Notes: generated by a model not told the origin, from the sequence alone. A stretch of DNA of 49,939 bases from Mizugakiibacter sediminis (GCF_000953855.2 NZ_DF970248.1:1-49939); one strand, 5' to 3'; positions 39,892 to 47,188 are shown, counted from the first letter of the stretch. Translations and numbers: made by a program.

Positions 39892-40992
39892 ATGGCCGAC
39901 GCCCGGCGATATTTCGACCTGCCCTCGCCGTTCCGCATGAAGCGCGGCGGCGAACTGCGCGGCGCGCGGCTCGCCTACGAGACTTGGGGCACGCCGAGCG
40001 CGGCGCGCGACAACGCCGTGCTGATTCTCACCGGCCTCTCGCCGGGCGCGCATGCCGCGTCCAACGCCGAGGATCCGAGCCCCGGCTGGTGGGAAGGCAT
40101 CGTCGGTCCCGGCAAGGCGATCGACACCGACCGGTTCTTCGTCGTCTGCGTCAATTCGCTGGGCAGCTGCAAGGGTTCCACCGGTCCCGCCTCGATCGAT
40201 CCCGCGACCGGCGAACCCTATCGCCTCGATTTCCCCGAGCTGACCCTCGAGGACGTCGGCAACGCCGCCTACGAACTGGCGCGCGGGCTGGGCATCGAGC
40301 GCCTGGCCTGCCTGGTCGGCTGCTCGATGGGCGGCATGAGCGCGCTCGGCTACATGCTGCACCATCCGGGCAGCGTGCGCGCGCATGTCAGCATCTCCAC
40401 CGCGCCGCAGGCGCAGCCGTTCGCCATCGCGATCCGCTCGCTGCAGCGCGAGGCGATCCGCCTCGACCCGAACTGGAACGAGGGCCGCTACGACGACGCG
40501 CACTATCCCGAAATGGGCATGCACATCGCGCGCAAGCTCGGCGTGATCACCTACCGCTCGGCGATCGAATGGAGCGGCCGCTTCGGCCGCATCCGCCTGG
40601 AGCCGGACAAGCGCGAGGAGGACCCGTTCGGCGCCGAGTTCCAGATCGAATCGTATCTACAGGGCCACGCGCGTCGGTTCGCGCGCAGTTTCGACCCGAA
40701 CTGCTACCTGTACCTGTCGCGCGCCAGCGACTGGTTCGACGTCGCCGAGTACGGCCACGGCAGCATCGCCGAGGGCATGCGCCGCATCCGCCTCGAACGC
40801 GCGCTGGTGATAGGCGTCGAGACCGACATCCTGTTCCCGCTGCAGCAGCAGGAGCAGATCGCCATGGGGCTGCGCGAAGCCGGCGCCGAGGTCGATTTCG
40901 TGGCGCTGGACTCCCCGCAGGGCCACGACGCCTTCCTGGTCGACATCGAGCGTTTCGGCGCGGCGATCGGCGCCTTCATGGCCAAACTCTGA
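39892..40992 (+). CDS. metX: MetX-family O-acyltransferase (homoserine or serine O-succinyltransferase)
   Basis: The 366-aa alpha/beta hydrolase has FVVCVNSLGSCKGSTGPASIDP, nucleophile Ser145 in LVGCSMGGMSAL, and the catalytic Asp/His towards the C-terminus (VETDILFPLQQQEQIA; SPQGHDAFLVD). MetX proteins acylate homoserine for methionine synthesis. In Xanthomonadales several members are reported to use succinyl-CoA, and some act on L-serine for cysteine synthesis, so the name metX does not settle the reaction. It has ATG 39892, with TATAGT at 39841-39846 as a plausible -10. Confidence 0.88.
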   Translation: MADARRYFDLPSPFRMKRGGELRGARLAYETWGTPSAARDNAVLILTGLSPGAHAASNAEDPSPGWWEGIVGPGKAIDTDRFFVVCVNSLGSCKGSTGPASIDPATGEPYRLDFPELTLEDVGNAAYELARGLGIERLACLVGCSMGGMSALGYMLHHPGSVRAHVSISTAPQAQPFAIAIRSLQREAIRLDPNWNEGRYDDAHYPEMGMHIARKLGVITYRSAIEWSGRFGRIRLEPDKREEDPFGAEFQIESYLQGHARRFARSFDPNCYLYLSRASDWFDVAEYGHGSIAEGMRRIRLERALVIGVETDILFPLQQQEQIAMGLREAGAEVDFVALDSPQGHDAFLVDIERFGAAIGAFMAKL

Positions 40993-40994
40993 AT

Positions 40995-41022
40995 CCGCGG
41001 CGGCCGTCGCTGGCCGCCGCGG
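40995..41022. terminator. Hairpin after metX
   Basis: CCGCGGCGGCC (40995-41005) pairs perfectly with 41012-41022 around a 6-base loop, starting 3 bases after the metX stop codon. No T-run. TAGAAT at 41033-41038 downstream is a plausible -10 for the next gene. Confidence 0.5.
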
Positions 41023-41068
41023 GGGGCGCTGCTAGAATGGGCGCCGGCTCAAACCATCCGCACCCGCC

Positions 41069-41647
41069 ATGCTCGCTCTCGACTTTCCCGGCTGCCGCAC
41101 CCTCGTCGATGCGCTGGACGCCGCCGTCGACCAGGGCTCCGCCGCCGAGATCACCGACGCGCTGCGCAAGACGCTGTGCCGGCTGATCCGCAACCGCGAG
41201 GTCGAACTGCCCGCCTGCGTGTTCGAGGCCTGCAGCGACCACTACGCGCGCCGCGAGCTGTACCGCAGCGAACGCCACGGCTACAGCGTGGTGGCGATGA
41301 CGTGGGGCCCCGGCCAGGGCACGCCGATCCACGACCACTCCGGCATGTGGTGCGTGGAGGGCGTCTGGCACGGCCAGCTCGAGATCACGCAGTACGAACT
41401 CATCGAACGCGCCGAGCCGCGCTTCCGTTTCCAGTCGGTGGGCGCGATCCAGGCCGGCGCCGGCTCCGCCGGCAGCCTGATCCCGCCGCACGAGTACCAC
41501 GCCATCCGCAATCCCAGCGACGACGCCATCGCGGTCAGCCTGCACATCTACTCCGGCGCCATGACCTGCTGCTCCGTGTTCCGCCCGTTGGGCGACCGCT
41601 GGTACGAGCGCGGCGAGCGCAGCCTCGCCCTCGACCAGGTGCACTGA
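41069..41647 (+). CDS. Cysteine dioxygenase-family (thiol dioxygenase) protein
   Basis: The 192-aa cupin has the iron ligands in TPIHDHSGMWCVEG (two His) and LIPPHEYHAIRN (third His), and the SLHIYSG segment with the conserved Tyr. Family enzymes oxidise cysteine or 3-mercaptopropionate to a sulfinate. Cys in HDHSGMWC aligns with rat Cys93, which forms the Cys-Tyr crosslink in mammalian CDO; many bacterial thiol dioxygenases have glycine there. Substrate specificity is not clear by eye. It lies between metX and tRNA-Leu. Confidence 0.88.
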   Translation: MLALDFPGCRTLVDALDAAVDQGSAAEITDALRKTLCRLIRNREVELPACVFEACSDHYARRELYRSERHGYSVVAMTWGPGQGTPIHDHSGMWCVEGVWHGQLEITQYELIERAEPRFRFQSVGAIQAGAGSAGSLIPPHEYHAIRNPSDDAIAVSLHIYSGAMTCCSVFRPLGDRWYERGERSLALDQVH

Positions 41648-41659
41648 TTCGCGCATACT
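41631..41659 (+). promoter_or_regulatory. Probable tRNA-Leu promoter
   Basis: TCGACC (41631-41636) and CATACT (41654-41659) are spaced by 17 bases, 17 bp before the tRNA. Each box matches the sigma-70 consensus at 4 of 6 positions. The -35 overlaps the end of the dioxygenase gene. Confidence 0.45.
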
Positions 41660-41675
41660 TGCGCGCCTTCCCCGC

Positions 41676-41762
41676 GCCGAAGTGGCGGAACCGGTAGACG
41701 CGACGGACTCAAAATCCGTTTCTGGCGACAGAGTGTGGGTTCGAGTCCCACCTTCGGCACCA
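41676..41762 (+). tRNA. tRNA-Leu (anticodon CAA)
   Basis: The 87-nt class-II tRNA has acceptor stem GCCGAAG/CTTCGGC, anticodon stem ACGGA/TCCGT with loop CTCAAAA (anticodon CAA), a variable arm, the T arm GTTCGAGTC, and an encoded CCA. The integrase of the adjacent element begins about 200 bp downstream, so the 3' end of this tRNA is the likely integration site. Confidence 0.96.
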
Positions 41763-41871
41763 ATCGGGGATTCAGGGGCGTCCATGCAAGTCCGGCGAAT
41801 CGCCCGAAATCCCCGTAAATCCTAGATTTTCTGTCCACGACCGCCCAAGGGCGTCTCCTTGCAGCCGGCTC

Positions 41872-41900
41872 GGCCTGTGAGTAGATTCGTGAGTAGGTCG
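41872..41900 (+). repeat. Left 29-bp direct repeat (two TGTGAGTAG-type units)
   Basis: It contains two tandem GTGAGTAG units with 12-bp spacing. It matches 46784-46812 with two mismatches (C/T and G/A). An inverted single copy ATCTACTCACAG follows at 41937-41948, just before the integrase start. Confidence 0.85.
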
Positions 41901-41960
41901 CCCCTATCGCGTCCGGGGGGCGGCAGCACCATCCCGATCTACTCACAGGATCGCCCGCCG

Positions 41961-43184
41961 ATGCCGCTGACCGATACCAAGCTCCGGAGTCTGCGCCCGC
42001 GCGCGACGCTGTACCGCGTCGCCGACGCCGATGGGCTGTGCGTCGAGGTCACGCCCAACGGTTCGCGCCTGTGGCGCTACCGTTATAGGCACGCCGGCAA
42101 GGCCAAGATGGTGAGCTTGGGCGCCTACCCGGAAATCGGCCTGGCGCAAGCGCGGGAGCGGCGCGACGCGGCCCGCCGCAAGCTACGCGAGGGGGTCGAT
42201 CCTTCCACCGCACGCCGCGCCGAACGCAAGGCCGCTGCCGTCGCCGCAGCGACCACGTTCCGCGCGGTCGCCGACGAATGGCTGCGCCGCCAGCGCGCGC
42301 GGATGGCCCCTGCCACGGCCGAAAAGGCCGAGTGGCTGCTCGGCCTGATCTACTCACACCTGGCGGAAGTGCCCGTAAATCTACTCACACCGGCCAAGGT
42401 GCTGGCCGCCCTGCGCGCGGTCGAGGCGGACGGCCGGCACGAGACGGCACACCGCGTCAAACAGCGGATCGGCGCCGTGATGCGCTTCGCCATCGCCGCC
42501 GGACTGGCCGAATCGGACCCCACCGCCCCACTTCGCGGCGCCTTGACGCCCGTCGTCCCGAGGAAGCGCGCGGCCATCACGGACCCCGCGCGCGTGGGCG
42601 ACCTGCTGCGGGCCATCGACGGTTACGCCGGCCTGCTGCCCACCCGCTGCGCCCTGCAACTCGCGGCGCTGACCTTCGTGCGTCCCGGCGAACTTCGGCA
42701 AGCCGAATGGACCGAATTCGACATTGACGGCCACGAGCCGACCTGGCGCATTCCCGCCGCCAAGACCAAGGTCCGCGAGGAGCACCTGGTGCCACTGGCG
42801 CCGCAGGCGGTCGCAATCTTGCGCGAACTGCATCCGTTGACCGGCAGCGGCCGCTATCTTTTCCCGAGCGCCTGGGGGCGCGGCAAGCCGATGAGCGAGA
42901 ACACGCTCAACAGCGCCCTGCGCCGGCTCGGCTTCGACAGCGCCGAGCATTGCGCGCACGGCTTCCGCGCGCTCGCGTCCACGCGGCTCAACGAAATGGG
43001 CTGGCCTCCCGACGTGATCGAGCGCCAGCTAGCGCATGCCGAGCGCAACAAGGTGCGTGCTGCCTACAACCGCGCGCAGTACATGGCCGAACGCCGCAAG
43101 ATGATGCAGGCTTGGGCGGACTACCTGGACGCGCTACGCGAGACGCCCGCCAAGGTGACTCCGATCAAGCGCAAGGCAGGCTGA
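41961..43184 (+). CDS. Tyrosine-type integrase (phage/P4-like)
   Basis: The 407-aa protein has the DUF4102-type N-terminal arm-binding domain (MPLTDTKLRSLRPRATLYRVADADGL...), a core-binding SAM-like domain (about 100-190) and the catalytic domain. Catalytic residues visible: Arg241 (FVRPGELRQAEW), His333/Arg336 (AHGFRALASTRL), His359 (QLAHAERNKVRAAYN) and Tyr369. The ATG at 41961 is chosen because MPLTDTKLR is the family start; a TTG frame upstream runs through the repeats. Integration at tRNA-Leu is inferred from position. Two repeat motifs (42348-42390) lie inside the gene. Confidence 0.95.
   Translation: MPLTDTKLRSLRPRATLYRVADADGLCVEVTPNGSRLWRYRYRHAGKAKMVSLGAYPEIGLAQARERRDAARRKLREGVDPSTARRAERKAAAVAAATTFRAVADEWLRRQRARMAPATAEKAEWLLGLIYSHLAEVPVNLLTPAKVLAALRAVEADGRHETAHRVKQRIGAVMRFAIAAGLAESDPTAPLRGALTPVVPRKRAAITDPARVGDLLRAIDGYAGLLPTRCALQLAALTFVRPGELRQAEWTEFDIDGHEPTWRIPAAKTKVREEHLVPLAPQAVAILRELHPLTGSGRYLFPSAWGRGKPMSENTLNSALRRLGFDSAEHCAHGFRALASTRLNEMGWPPDVIERQLAHAERNKVRAAYNRAQYMAERRKMMQAWADYLDALRETPAKVTPIKRKAG
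42348..42390 (-). repeat. Two integrase-site motifs inside the integrase gene
   Basis: ATCTACTCACAC occurs at 42348-42359 and 42379-42390, 31 bp apart (about three helical turns), the reverse complement of the terminal TGTGAGTAGAT units. The first copy is read as Ile-Tyr-Ser-His and the second as part of Asn-Leu-Leu-Thr, a different frame. The identity is thus at DNA level, not a protein repeat. Confidence 0.85.
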
Positions 43185-43286
43185 CCGTCGCCGAGCTTGC
43201 GGGCACGCCTGCTGAAAGCACTACGACCGCGTGCAGCCGCCGCGACCTGACAAAACCCAACATGCCGGCGGCATCCGCTTGCGCCG

Positions 43287-43310
43287 TGTAGCGTATCGCT
43301 ATACGCTACA
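43287..43310. promoter_or_regulatory. Palindromic operator upstream of higBA
   Basis: TGTAGCGTAT (43287-43296) and its exact complement (43301-43310) flank CGCT, ending 3 bp before the higB ATG. HigA/HigBA complexes repress their own promoter by binding such palindromes, so this is the likely autoregulatory site. Confidence 0.75.
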
Positions 43311-43313
43311 GCC

Positions 43314-43592
43314 ATGATCCGCAGCTTCCGGCACAAGGGCGTCGAGACGTTCTTCCGCACCGGGAGCACCAGCGGCATCCAAGCCAAGCACGGCAAGCGC
43401 CTGCGGCTGCAACTGGCGCGCCTGGACGTGGCGCGTGGCCCGCACGACATGAACGCCCCCGGCTGGCGGCTGCATCCGCTGAAAGGGAAGCTGGCCGACC
43501 ATTGGGCCGTTTGGGTCGATAGCCATTGGCGGCTGACCTTCGCATTCGAGAACGGCGACGCCGTGCTGGGCGATTATCAGGACTACCACTGA
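43314..43592 (+). CDS. higB: HigB/RelE-type toxin
   Basis: The 92-aa protein matches the plasmid-maintenance HigB family: [78 protein letters not shown]. HigB toxins cleave mRNA on the ribosome. Toxin-first order with the antitoxin 10 bp downstream is typical of higBA. Such pairs often stabilise islands. Confidence 0.93.
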   Translation: MIRSFRHKGVETFFRTGSTSGIQAKHGKRLRLQLARLDVARGPHDMNAPGWRLHPLKGKLADHWAVWVDSHWRLTFAFENGDAVLGDYQDYH

Positions 43593-43602
43593 GGACGACA
43601 CC

Positions 43603-43890
43603 ATGACCGCCATGCACAACCCCCCGCACCCCGGCGAAGTGCTGCGCGAGTGGCTGGAAGGCGTCACCGTGACCGATGCCGCCGCGCGGCTGGGCGTGAC
43701 GCGCGTCGCGCTGTCGCGCGTGCTGAACGGCGCGGCCGGCATCAGCCCCGACATGGACCTGCGCCTTGCGCGCGCGCTGGGCACGTCGCCCGGTAGCTGG
43801 TACGCGATGCAGGCCAACTACGACATGTGGCAGGCGCAGCGCCGCTTCCGCGCCAAGGTGCGCCCCATCACGACCGGCACCACCGGCTGA
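43603..43890 (+). CDS. higA: HigA-type antitoxin (XRE helix-turn-helix)
   Basis: The 95-aa protein begins [16 protein letters not shown], the HigA signature, and has an XRE helix-turn-helix ([20 protein letters not shown]). It neutralises HigB and represses the operon through the palindrome at 43287-43310. [12 protein letters not shown] start at 43603 follows GAGGACGAC. Confidence 0.93.
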   Translation: MTAMHNPPHPGEVLREWLEGVTVTDAAARLGVTRVALSRVLNGAAGISPDMDLRLARALGTSPGSWYAMQANYDMWQAQRRFRAKVRPITTGTTG

Positions 43891-43985
43891 CCGCACCGCC
43901 ACGGCTAGGCCGACGGGCCGAAAGCGCGGACACCTTCACCGCGTTGCCGTGGCGATCCTTTGAAGGGCGCAGGGAAGGGGCGCGC

Positions 43986-44732
43986 ATGGCGAAACGAAAA
44001 GCGCCGAAACCCACACCCGAACAGGAACGCGAGACCGCAATCCAGTCCTTGCGCGAATTGCTACGGCCCGGCGCACCGTTGCCACCCGGTACACCCGTAG
44101 AGCGGTCCCGGCACAAGATGACACCGCAAGAGCACGAGCTAGCGGAAGTGATCGACGGCATCAAAAGCGGCCGCCTGAAGGTATTCAACCCCCACAAAGA
44201 TCCATTGCCCGCGTGGAAGATTCAAGGCAACGGATGGGGAAGTCAAAACCCGCCCAGTGCCGGTTACGTTTGCGACGATCCCGGCGAACAAACGTTTGCG
44301 GTCATGGTCATGATTCGCACAGGTTGGAGCCTGCCCGACTTCGACCTATGGCTTGATTCCATCGGCCAATGCGGCGCGCGCGTCGAATTGATGATTCGTC
44401 GCGAGTGGCTGCGCACAGCCATGCAGGAGAACGACGAGAACGCCATCTATCGGCATTTGGAGTGGATGCAGAACCGCCGCCGGGGCATTGAGCGAGAACA
44501 GGCATTGCTGCCGATGGCGCAAACCGGCGCGAAAGTACGCAAACCGTTCGATGACGCGAACAAGAAGCGCAAACGCCAAGCCGGCGACAACGTCGGGGCG
44601 TGGAAAGCGCGCGCGGCTAAACTGTGGGCGATGCCGCGGCACAGGGGCAAAAGCGCATCCGATATAGCGCGGTTGATTGATCCGGCGCGCTGGAACACGA
44701 TTCGACGCCACCTGCGCCGACCCAGCAAATAG
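43986..44732 (+). CDS. Uncharacterised island protein, 248 aa
   Basis: I do not recognise this protein. It is hydrophilic, with a lysine/proline-rich N-terminus (MAKRKAPKPTPEQERETA), a middle region with NPPSAGYVCDDPGEQTFAVMVMIRTGWSLPDFDLWLDSIGQ, and a basic C-terminus that looks like a DNA-binding helix-turn-helix (HRGKSASDIARLIDPARWNTIRRHL). A helical segment with REWLRTAMQENDENAIYRHLEWMQ may mediate dimerisation. Base composition is clearly lower in G+C than the host genes, suggesting recent acquisition. The ATG at 43986 follows GGAAGGGG. Confidence 0.75.
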   Translation: MAKRKAPKPTPEQERETAIQSLRELLRPGAPLPPGTPVERSRHKMTPQEHELAEVIDGIKSGRLKVFNPHKDPLPAWKIQGNGWGSQNPPSAGYVCDDPGEQTFAVMVMIRTGWSLPDFDLWLDSIGQCGARVELMIRREWLRTAMQENDENAIYRHLEWMQNRRRGIEREQALLPMAQTGAKVRKPFDDANKKRKRQAGDNVGAWKARAAKLWAMPRHRGKSASDIARLIDPARWNTIRRHLRRPSK

Positions 44733-44823
44733 TTGTCCACGCCGGGCGCTTGGACAGCGCCCCATGCATAGTATTCGCAGTCGCCCGCCCGGACGCATCC
44801 GGGCATACCCGAGGCGACACGCC

Positions 44824-45039
44824 ATGCAAGGCACCACCACCCCGCCGCGCCTGCTGCGGCTCCCCGAAGTCATCCGCACCACCGGCCTTTCCCGCAGTTC
44901 GATCTATGACCTGATTGCGCAGGGCCGCTTTCCCCGACCGATCCCGCTGACCGCCAGCGCGCGCGCCTGGGATTCGCGCGAGATCGAAATCTGGATCGCC
45001 GAACGCATCGCCGCGCGCGATGAAGGGGCGGCGGCATGA
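44824..45039 (+). CDS. AlpA-family transcriptional regulator / excisionase-like
   Basis: The 71-aa protein has the MerR-like AlpA motif LLRLPEVIRTTGLSRSSIYDLIAQGRFPRPIPLTASARAWDSREIEIWI. AlpA proteins control the integrase or excision of P4-like elements. It starts at ATG 44824; its stop overlaps the next frame (ATGA). Confidence 0.92.
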   Translation: MQGTTTPPRLLRLPEVIRTTGLSRSSIYDLIAQGRFPRPIPLTASARAWDSREIEIWIAERIAARDEGAAA

Positions 45040-45335
45040 ACGCCGGCCGTTTTGTCAGTCCCCAAAATGCGAAACCCCACGCTGGCGGACGTGGGGCTTC
45101 AATGAGTGCCGATACCTGGGCAGGCGGCGGCGACAGGCATCCTACGCCGCAGACGTTCGCGCCGCTATCCCTCGCCTTGACTGCCGTGGACGCCGCGCGC
45201 GCCGCGCTGGACCGCTACGCACTCGCCACCGATACCCCGGCATGGGGCGCGGTCGAGGCGGCGGACCTGCTGGACGCATCGCGCGCCGCGCTGACCGATG
45301 CCATGACGGAAGGAACACACCATGAAGCCGCGTGA
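45036..45335 (+). CDS. Hypothetical island protein, 99 aa
   Basis: The frame is coupled to alpA by an ATGA overlap and overlaps the next gene by 14 bp, which supports its reality. The sequence is alanine-rich with a helical half (SLALTAVDAARAALDRYALATD...AADLLDASRAALTDAM). An internal start at MSADTW (45102) is possible. No family recognised. Confidence 0.55.
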   Translation: MNAGRFVSPQNAKPHAGGRGASMSADTWAGGGDRHPTPQTFAPLSLALTAVDAARAALDRYALATDTPAWGAVEAADLLDASRAALTDAMTEGTHHEAA

Positions 45336-45645
45336 TCGCCTGCCGCTGACCGGCAATCGCTGCCAATGCCCGGCATGCGGCGAGTATTTTTCCCGTGTGC
45401 GTGCGTTCGACCGGCATCGCGTCGGGACCGTGGGGATCGGCCGCCGCTGCCTGGCCGAAGCGGAGATGATCGCGCGCGGCTGGCAACGCAACGCGGCCGG
45501 CTATTGGGTCACAACCGCGCTGGATGGTGCCGGGCGGCGCCGACTTGCCGTGTCCGGGGGCCTACCCGCTACCACCCCACCGGGGAGGCGTCGCACCCCG
45601 GCAAGATCGCGGAACCTGGCGCGTTCGCGCGGAGGTGACGCATGA
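45322..45645 (+). CDS. Zinc-finger-like small island protein, 107 aa
   Basis: The N-terminal half contains RCQCPACGEYFSRVRAFDRHRVG, a C2H2-like zinc-binding pattern (Cys, Cys, His, plus CL), followed by RRCLAEAEMIARGWQRNAAGYWVT. Proteins of this type are frequent in proteobacterial islands and prophages and have no assigned role. The C-terminal 40 residues are arginine-rich. Its stop overlaps the next start (ATGA). Confidence 0.7.
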   Translation: MKPRDRLPLTGNRCQCPACGEYFSRVRAFDRHRVGTVGIGRRCLAEAEMIARGWQRNAAGYWVTTALDGAGRRRLAVSGGLPATTPPGRRRTPARSRNLARSRGGDA

Positions 45646-46202
45646 AGTCGCGCGACCGCACGAAGTACAAGGGGCGGCGCGAATCGGGCACGTTCCTGCG
45701 CCTGCCGACCGAAGTGCTGGATTCGCCCAAGTTCCGGGCGCTGCCGCACAAGGCGAAAGCGTTGCTGCTGGACCTGGGCGCGCAGTATCGCGGACACAAC
45801 AACGGCGACCAGTGCGCGACGTGGAGCCTGATGCAGCGTCGCGGCTGGCGGTCGAAAGGCACACTGCAAAGCGCCCTGCGCGAACTGCTGGACGCCGGCA
45901 TGATCGAGCAGACCCGGCAAGGCGGCAGGCACGTGTGCAGCCTGTACGCCTTCACGTGGCTGCCAATCGACCACTGCGGCGGCAAGCTGGACGTATCGGA
46001 AACGCGCGTGGCGTCCGGCCTGTGGCGGGGTGACGACACCAAGCCAAGCGATGCGCAAAAACGCGACGCCCACCCCGACCAGCGGGGCAAAGCGCCCCGG
46101 CCATCGGGGCAATCGGCGACGGACGCAACAGCAATTGCCCCGCCAGCCGTACACCTTCTAGATATCTACCAAGCGGGAGCGCGAAGGATGCACGCACGGT
46201 GA
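45642..46202 (+). CDS. Helix-turn-helix island protein, possibly replication related
   Basis: The 186-aa protein has a conserved N-terminal domain (about residues 12-125): FLRLPTEVLDSPKFRALPHKAKALLLDL, YRGHNNGDQCATWSLMQRRGW, TLQSALRELLDAGMIEQTRQGGRHVCSLYAFTW. This is a winged-helix-like pattern common in integrated elements and sometimes annotated as replication protein or DnaT-like. The C-terminus is disordered. GGAGGTGAC precedes the ATG. The next frame starts by GTGA overlap. Confidence 0.75.
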   Translation: MKSRDRTKYKGRRESGTFLRLPTEVLDSPKFRALPHKAKALLLDLGAQYRGHNNGDQCATWSLMQRRGWRSKGTLQSALRELLDAGMIEQTRQGGRHVCSLYAFTWLPIDHCGGKLDVSETRVASGLWRGDDTKPSDAQKRDAHPDQRGKAPRPSGQSATDATAIAPPAVHLLDIYQAGARRMHAR

Positions 46203-46408
46203 CCATTGTTGACCTTGGGAACAACCGAAAACAACGGACCGATTCGATGACGTGGACACCTGGGCAGCCCGTTGTGACCGCCGCCGACGTGGCCGACTGG
46301 CAGGCATGGCGAAAGGCCCGCAAGCTGGAGCAGCAGCGCGAGCGCGAAGGGGGCAGCGCGCCAGCGAGCGTGGCGACCCTTCCCAGCATCGCGCCGAGCG
46401 GAGCTTAG
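46199..46408 (+). CDS. Small hypothetical island protein, 69 aa (start uncertain)
   Basis: The frame is coupled to the preceding gene by a GTGA overlap; ATG 46247 is an alternative start giving MTWTPGQPVVTAADVADWQAWRKARKLEQQREREGG. It is a helical, charged short protein of unknown function. It is the last frame of the element with any support. Confidence 0.5.
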   Translation: MTIVDLGNNRKQRTDSMTWTPGQPVVTAADVADWQAWRKARKLEQQREREGGSAPASVATLPSIAPSGA

Positions 46409-46783
46409 CGAGTTTCCCGGCATGTACGCGCGCGCGAGGCCGCGCCCGGCCATCGCAAAGTGCGACCAATTGCGATGGGCAGGACTGCACGCGCGCGCGC
46501 GGGCTACGTAGCCGCCGACTGATCCGGAAAACTCCGGTCGCCGAGGACTACAGGCGCGCGACGCGGCTGGATCGCTTGAGCTAGAAAGACTTGATCGGCG
46601 CGCGCACGGCCACCCAACGCTGCCATTGAGTGCGTTCGCGCAGAGTCGCGCGCGAGGCGGCAAGGGACAGGTACGCGGCCCAACCTGCGAGGACGCCTGT
46701 ATCCACAGGCCAGCAAGACAACCGCCCTCCACCCGCTTTCCGGCGTCGCGTGACGGCCCCCCAGCAACCCTCGACACCCTGCG

Positions 46784-46812
46784 GGCCTGTGAGTAGATTT
46801 GTGAGTAGATCG
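46784..46812 (+). repeat. Right 29-bp direct repeat of the element
   Basis: It carries two tandem GTGAGTAGAT units, matching 41872-41900 with two mismatches, in the same orientation. Probably arm-type or accessory integrase sites; whether it contains the crossover is unknown. Confidence 0.85.
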
Positions 46813-47080
46813 GGCGGACTCGATTCGTCCAGCCTTTTATTATCATGATCTTACTTCATCTGTTCGGTGCCCACCTTCCCAATCCCTTTCCGAACCCTGC
46901 CGTCCGCCGCCGGCGGCGTCGCTTCGTGTCGGCATCGTCCTACACGCGCCGGCGACAATGCCCGGTATCCGCGCGCCGCGGCGCAGCGCATGCTTGCGCC
47001 GTCCACGCGTCGGTGCGTCAGGGGAGCGCCTGCCGGCAGGAAGCCGGCCGGCGCGTGGCCGCGATTCGGTGCCGTGGGCG

Positions 47081-47116
47081 GCGCGCCGGAGCGGACGGTC
47101 CCCCGCTCCGGCGCGC
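47081..47116. terminator. Strong hairpin downstream of the SUMF1-like gene
   Basis: GCGCGCCGGAGCG (47081-47093) pairs perfectly with 47104-47116 around a 10-base loop, 72 bp past the stop codon of the minus-strand gene at 47189. No T-run. Confidence 0.4.
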
Positions 47117-47188
47117 GCGCAGCCACCGCCCCTCCTCGCGCGGCGAATTCCATCCGGAATGACTTCGCGCTGCTTGCGGGACGGCGCC

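Larger units (their letters stand above)
41747..46878. mobile_element. Small integrative element at tRNA-Leu (about 5 kb)
   Basis: Evidence for a mobile element: a tyrosine integrase reading away from tRNA-Leu, a HigBA pair, an AlpA-type regulator, small phage-like proteins, lower and uneven G+C (notably 43986-44732), and a 29-bp near-perfect direct repeat near both ends (41872-41900 and 46784-46812). The outer limits are uncertain. The best att-core candidate is CCCACCTTC in the tRNA 3' end (41747-41755) and at 46870-46878, only 9 bp. No structural phage genes or conjugation genes are present, so it is a minimal island or phage-satellite-like element. Confidence 0.75.
46409..47188. other. 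780-bp stretch without a supported gene, containing the element's right end
   Basis: It holds an inverted repeat CCATCGCAA (46450-46458 with 46470-46478, 11-base spacer), GC-alternating runs near 46490-46500, the right direct repeat (46784-46812), a short AT-rich patch (46835-46860), the candidate att core (46870-46878), and a strong 13-bp hairpin at 47081-47116. Long open frames here are low-complexity shadows. Confidence 0.55.
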
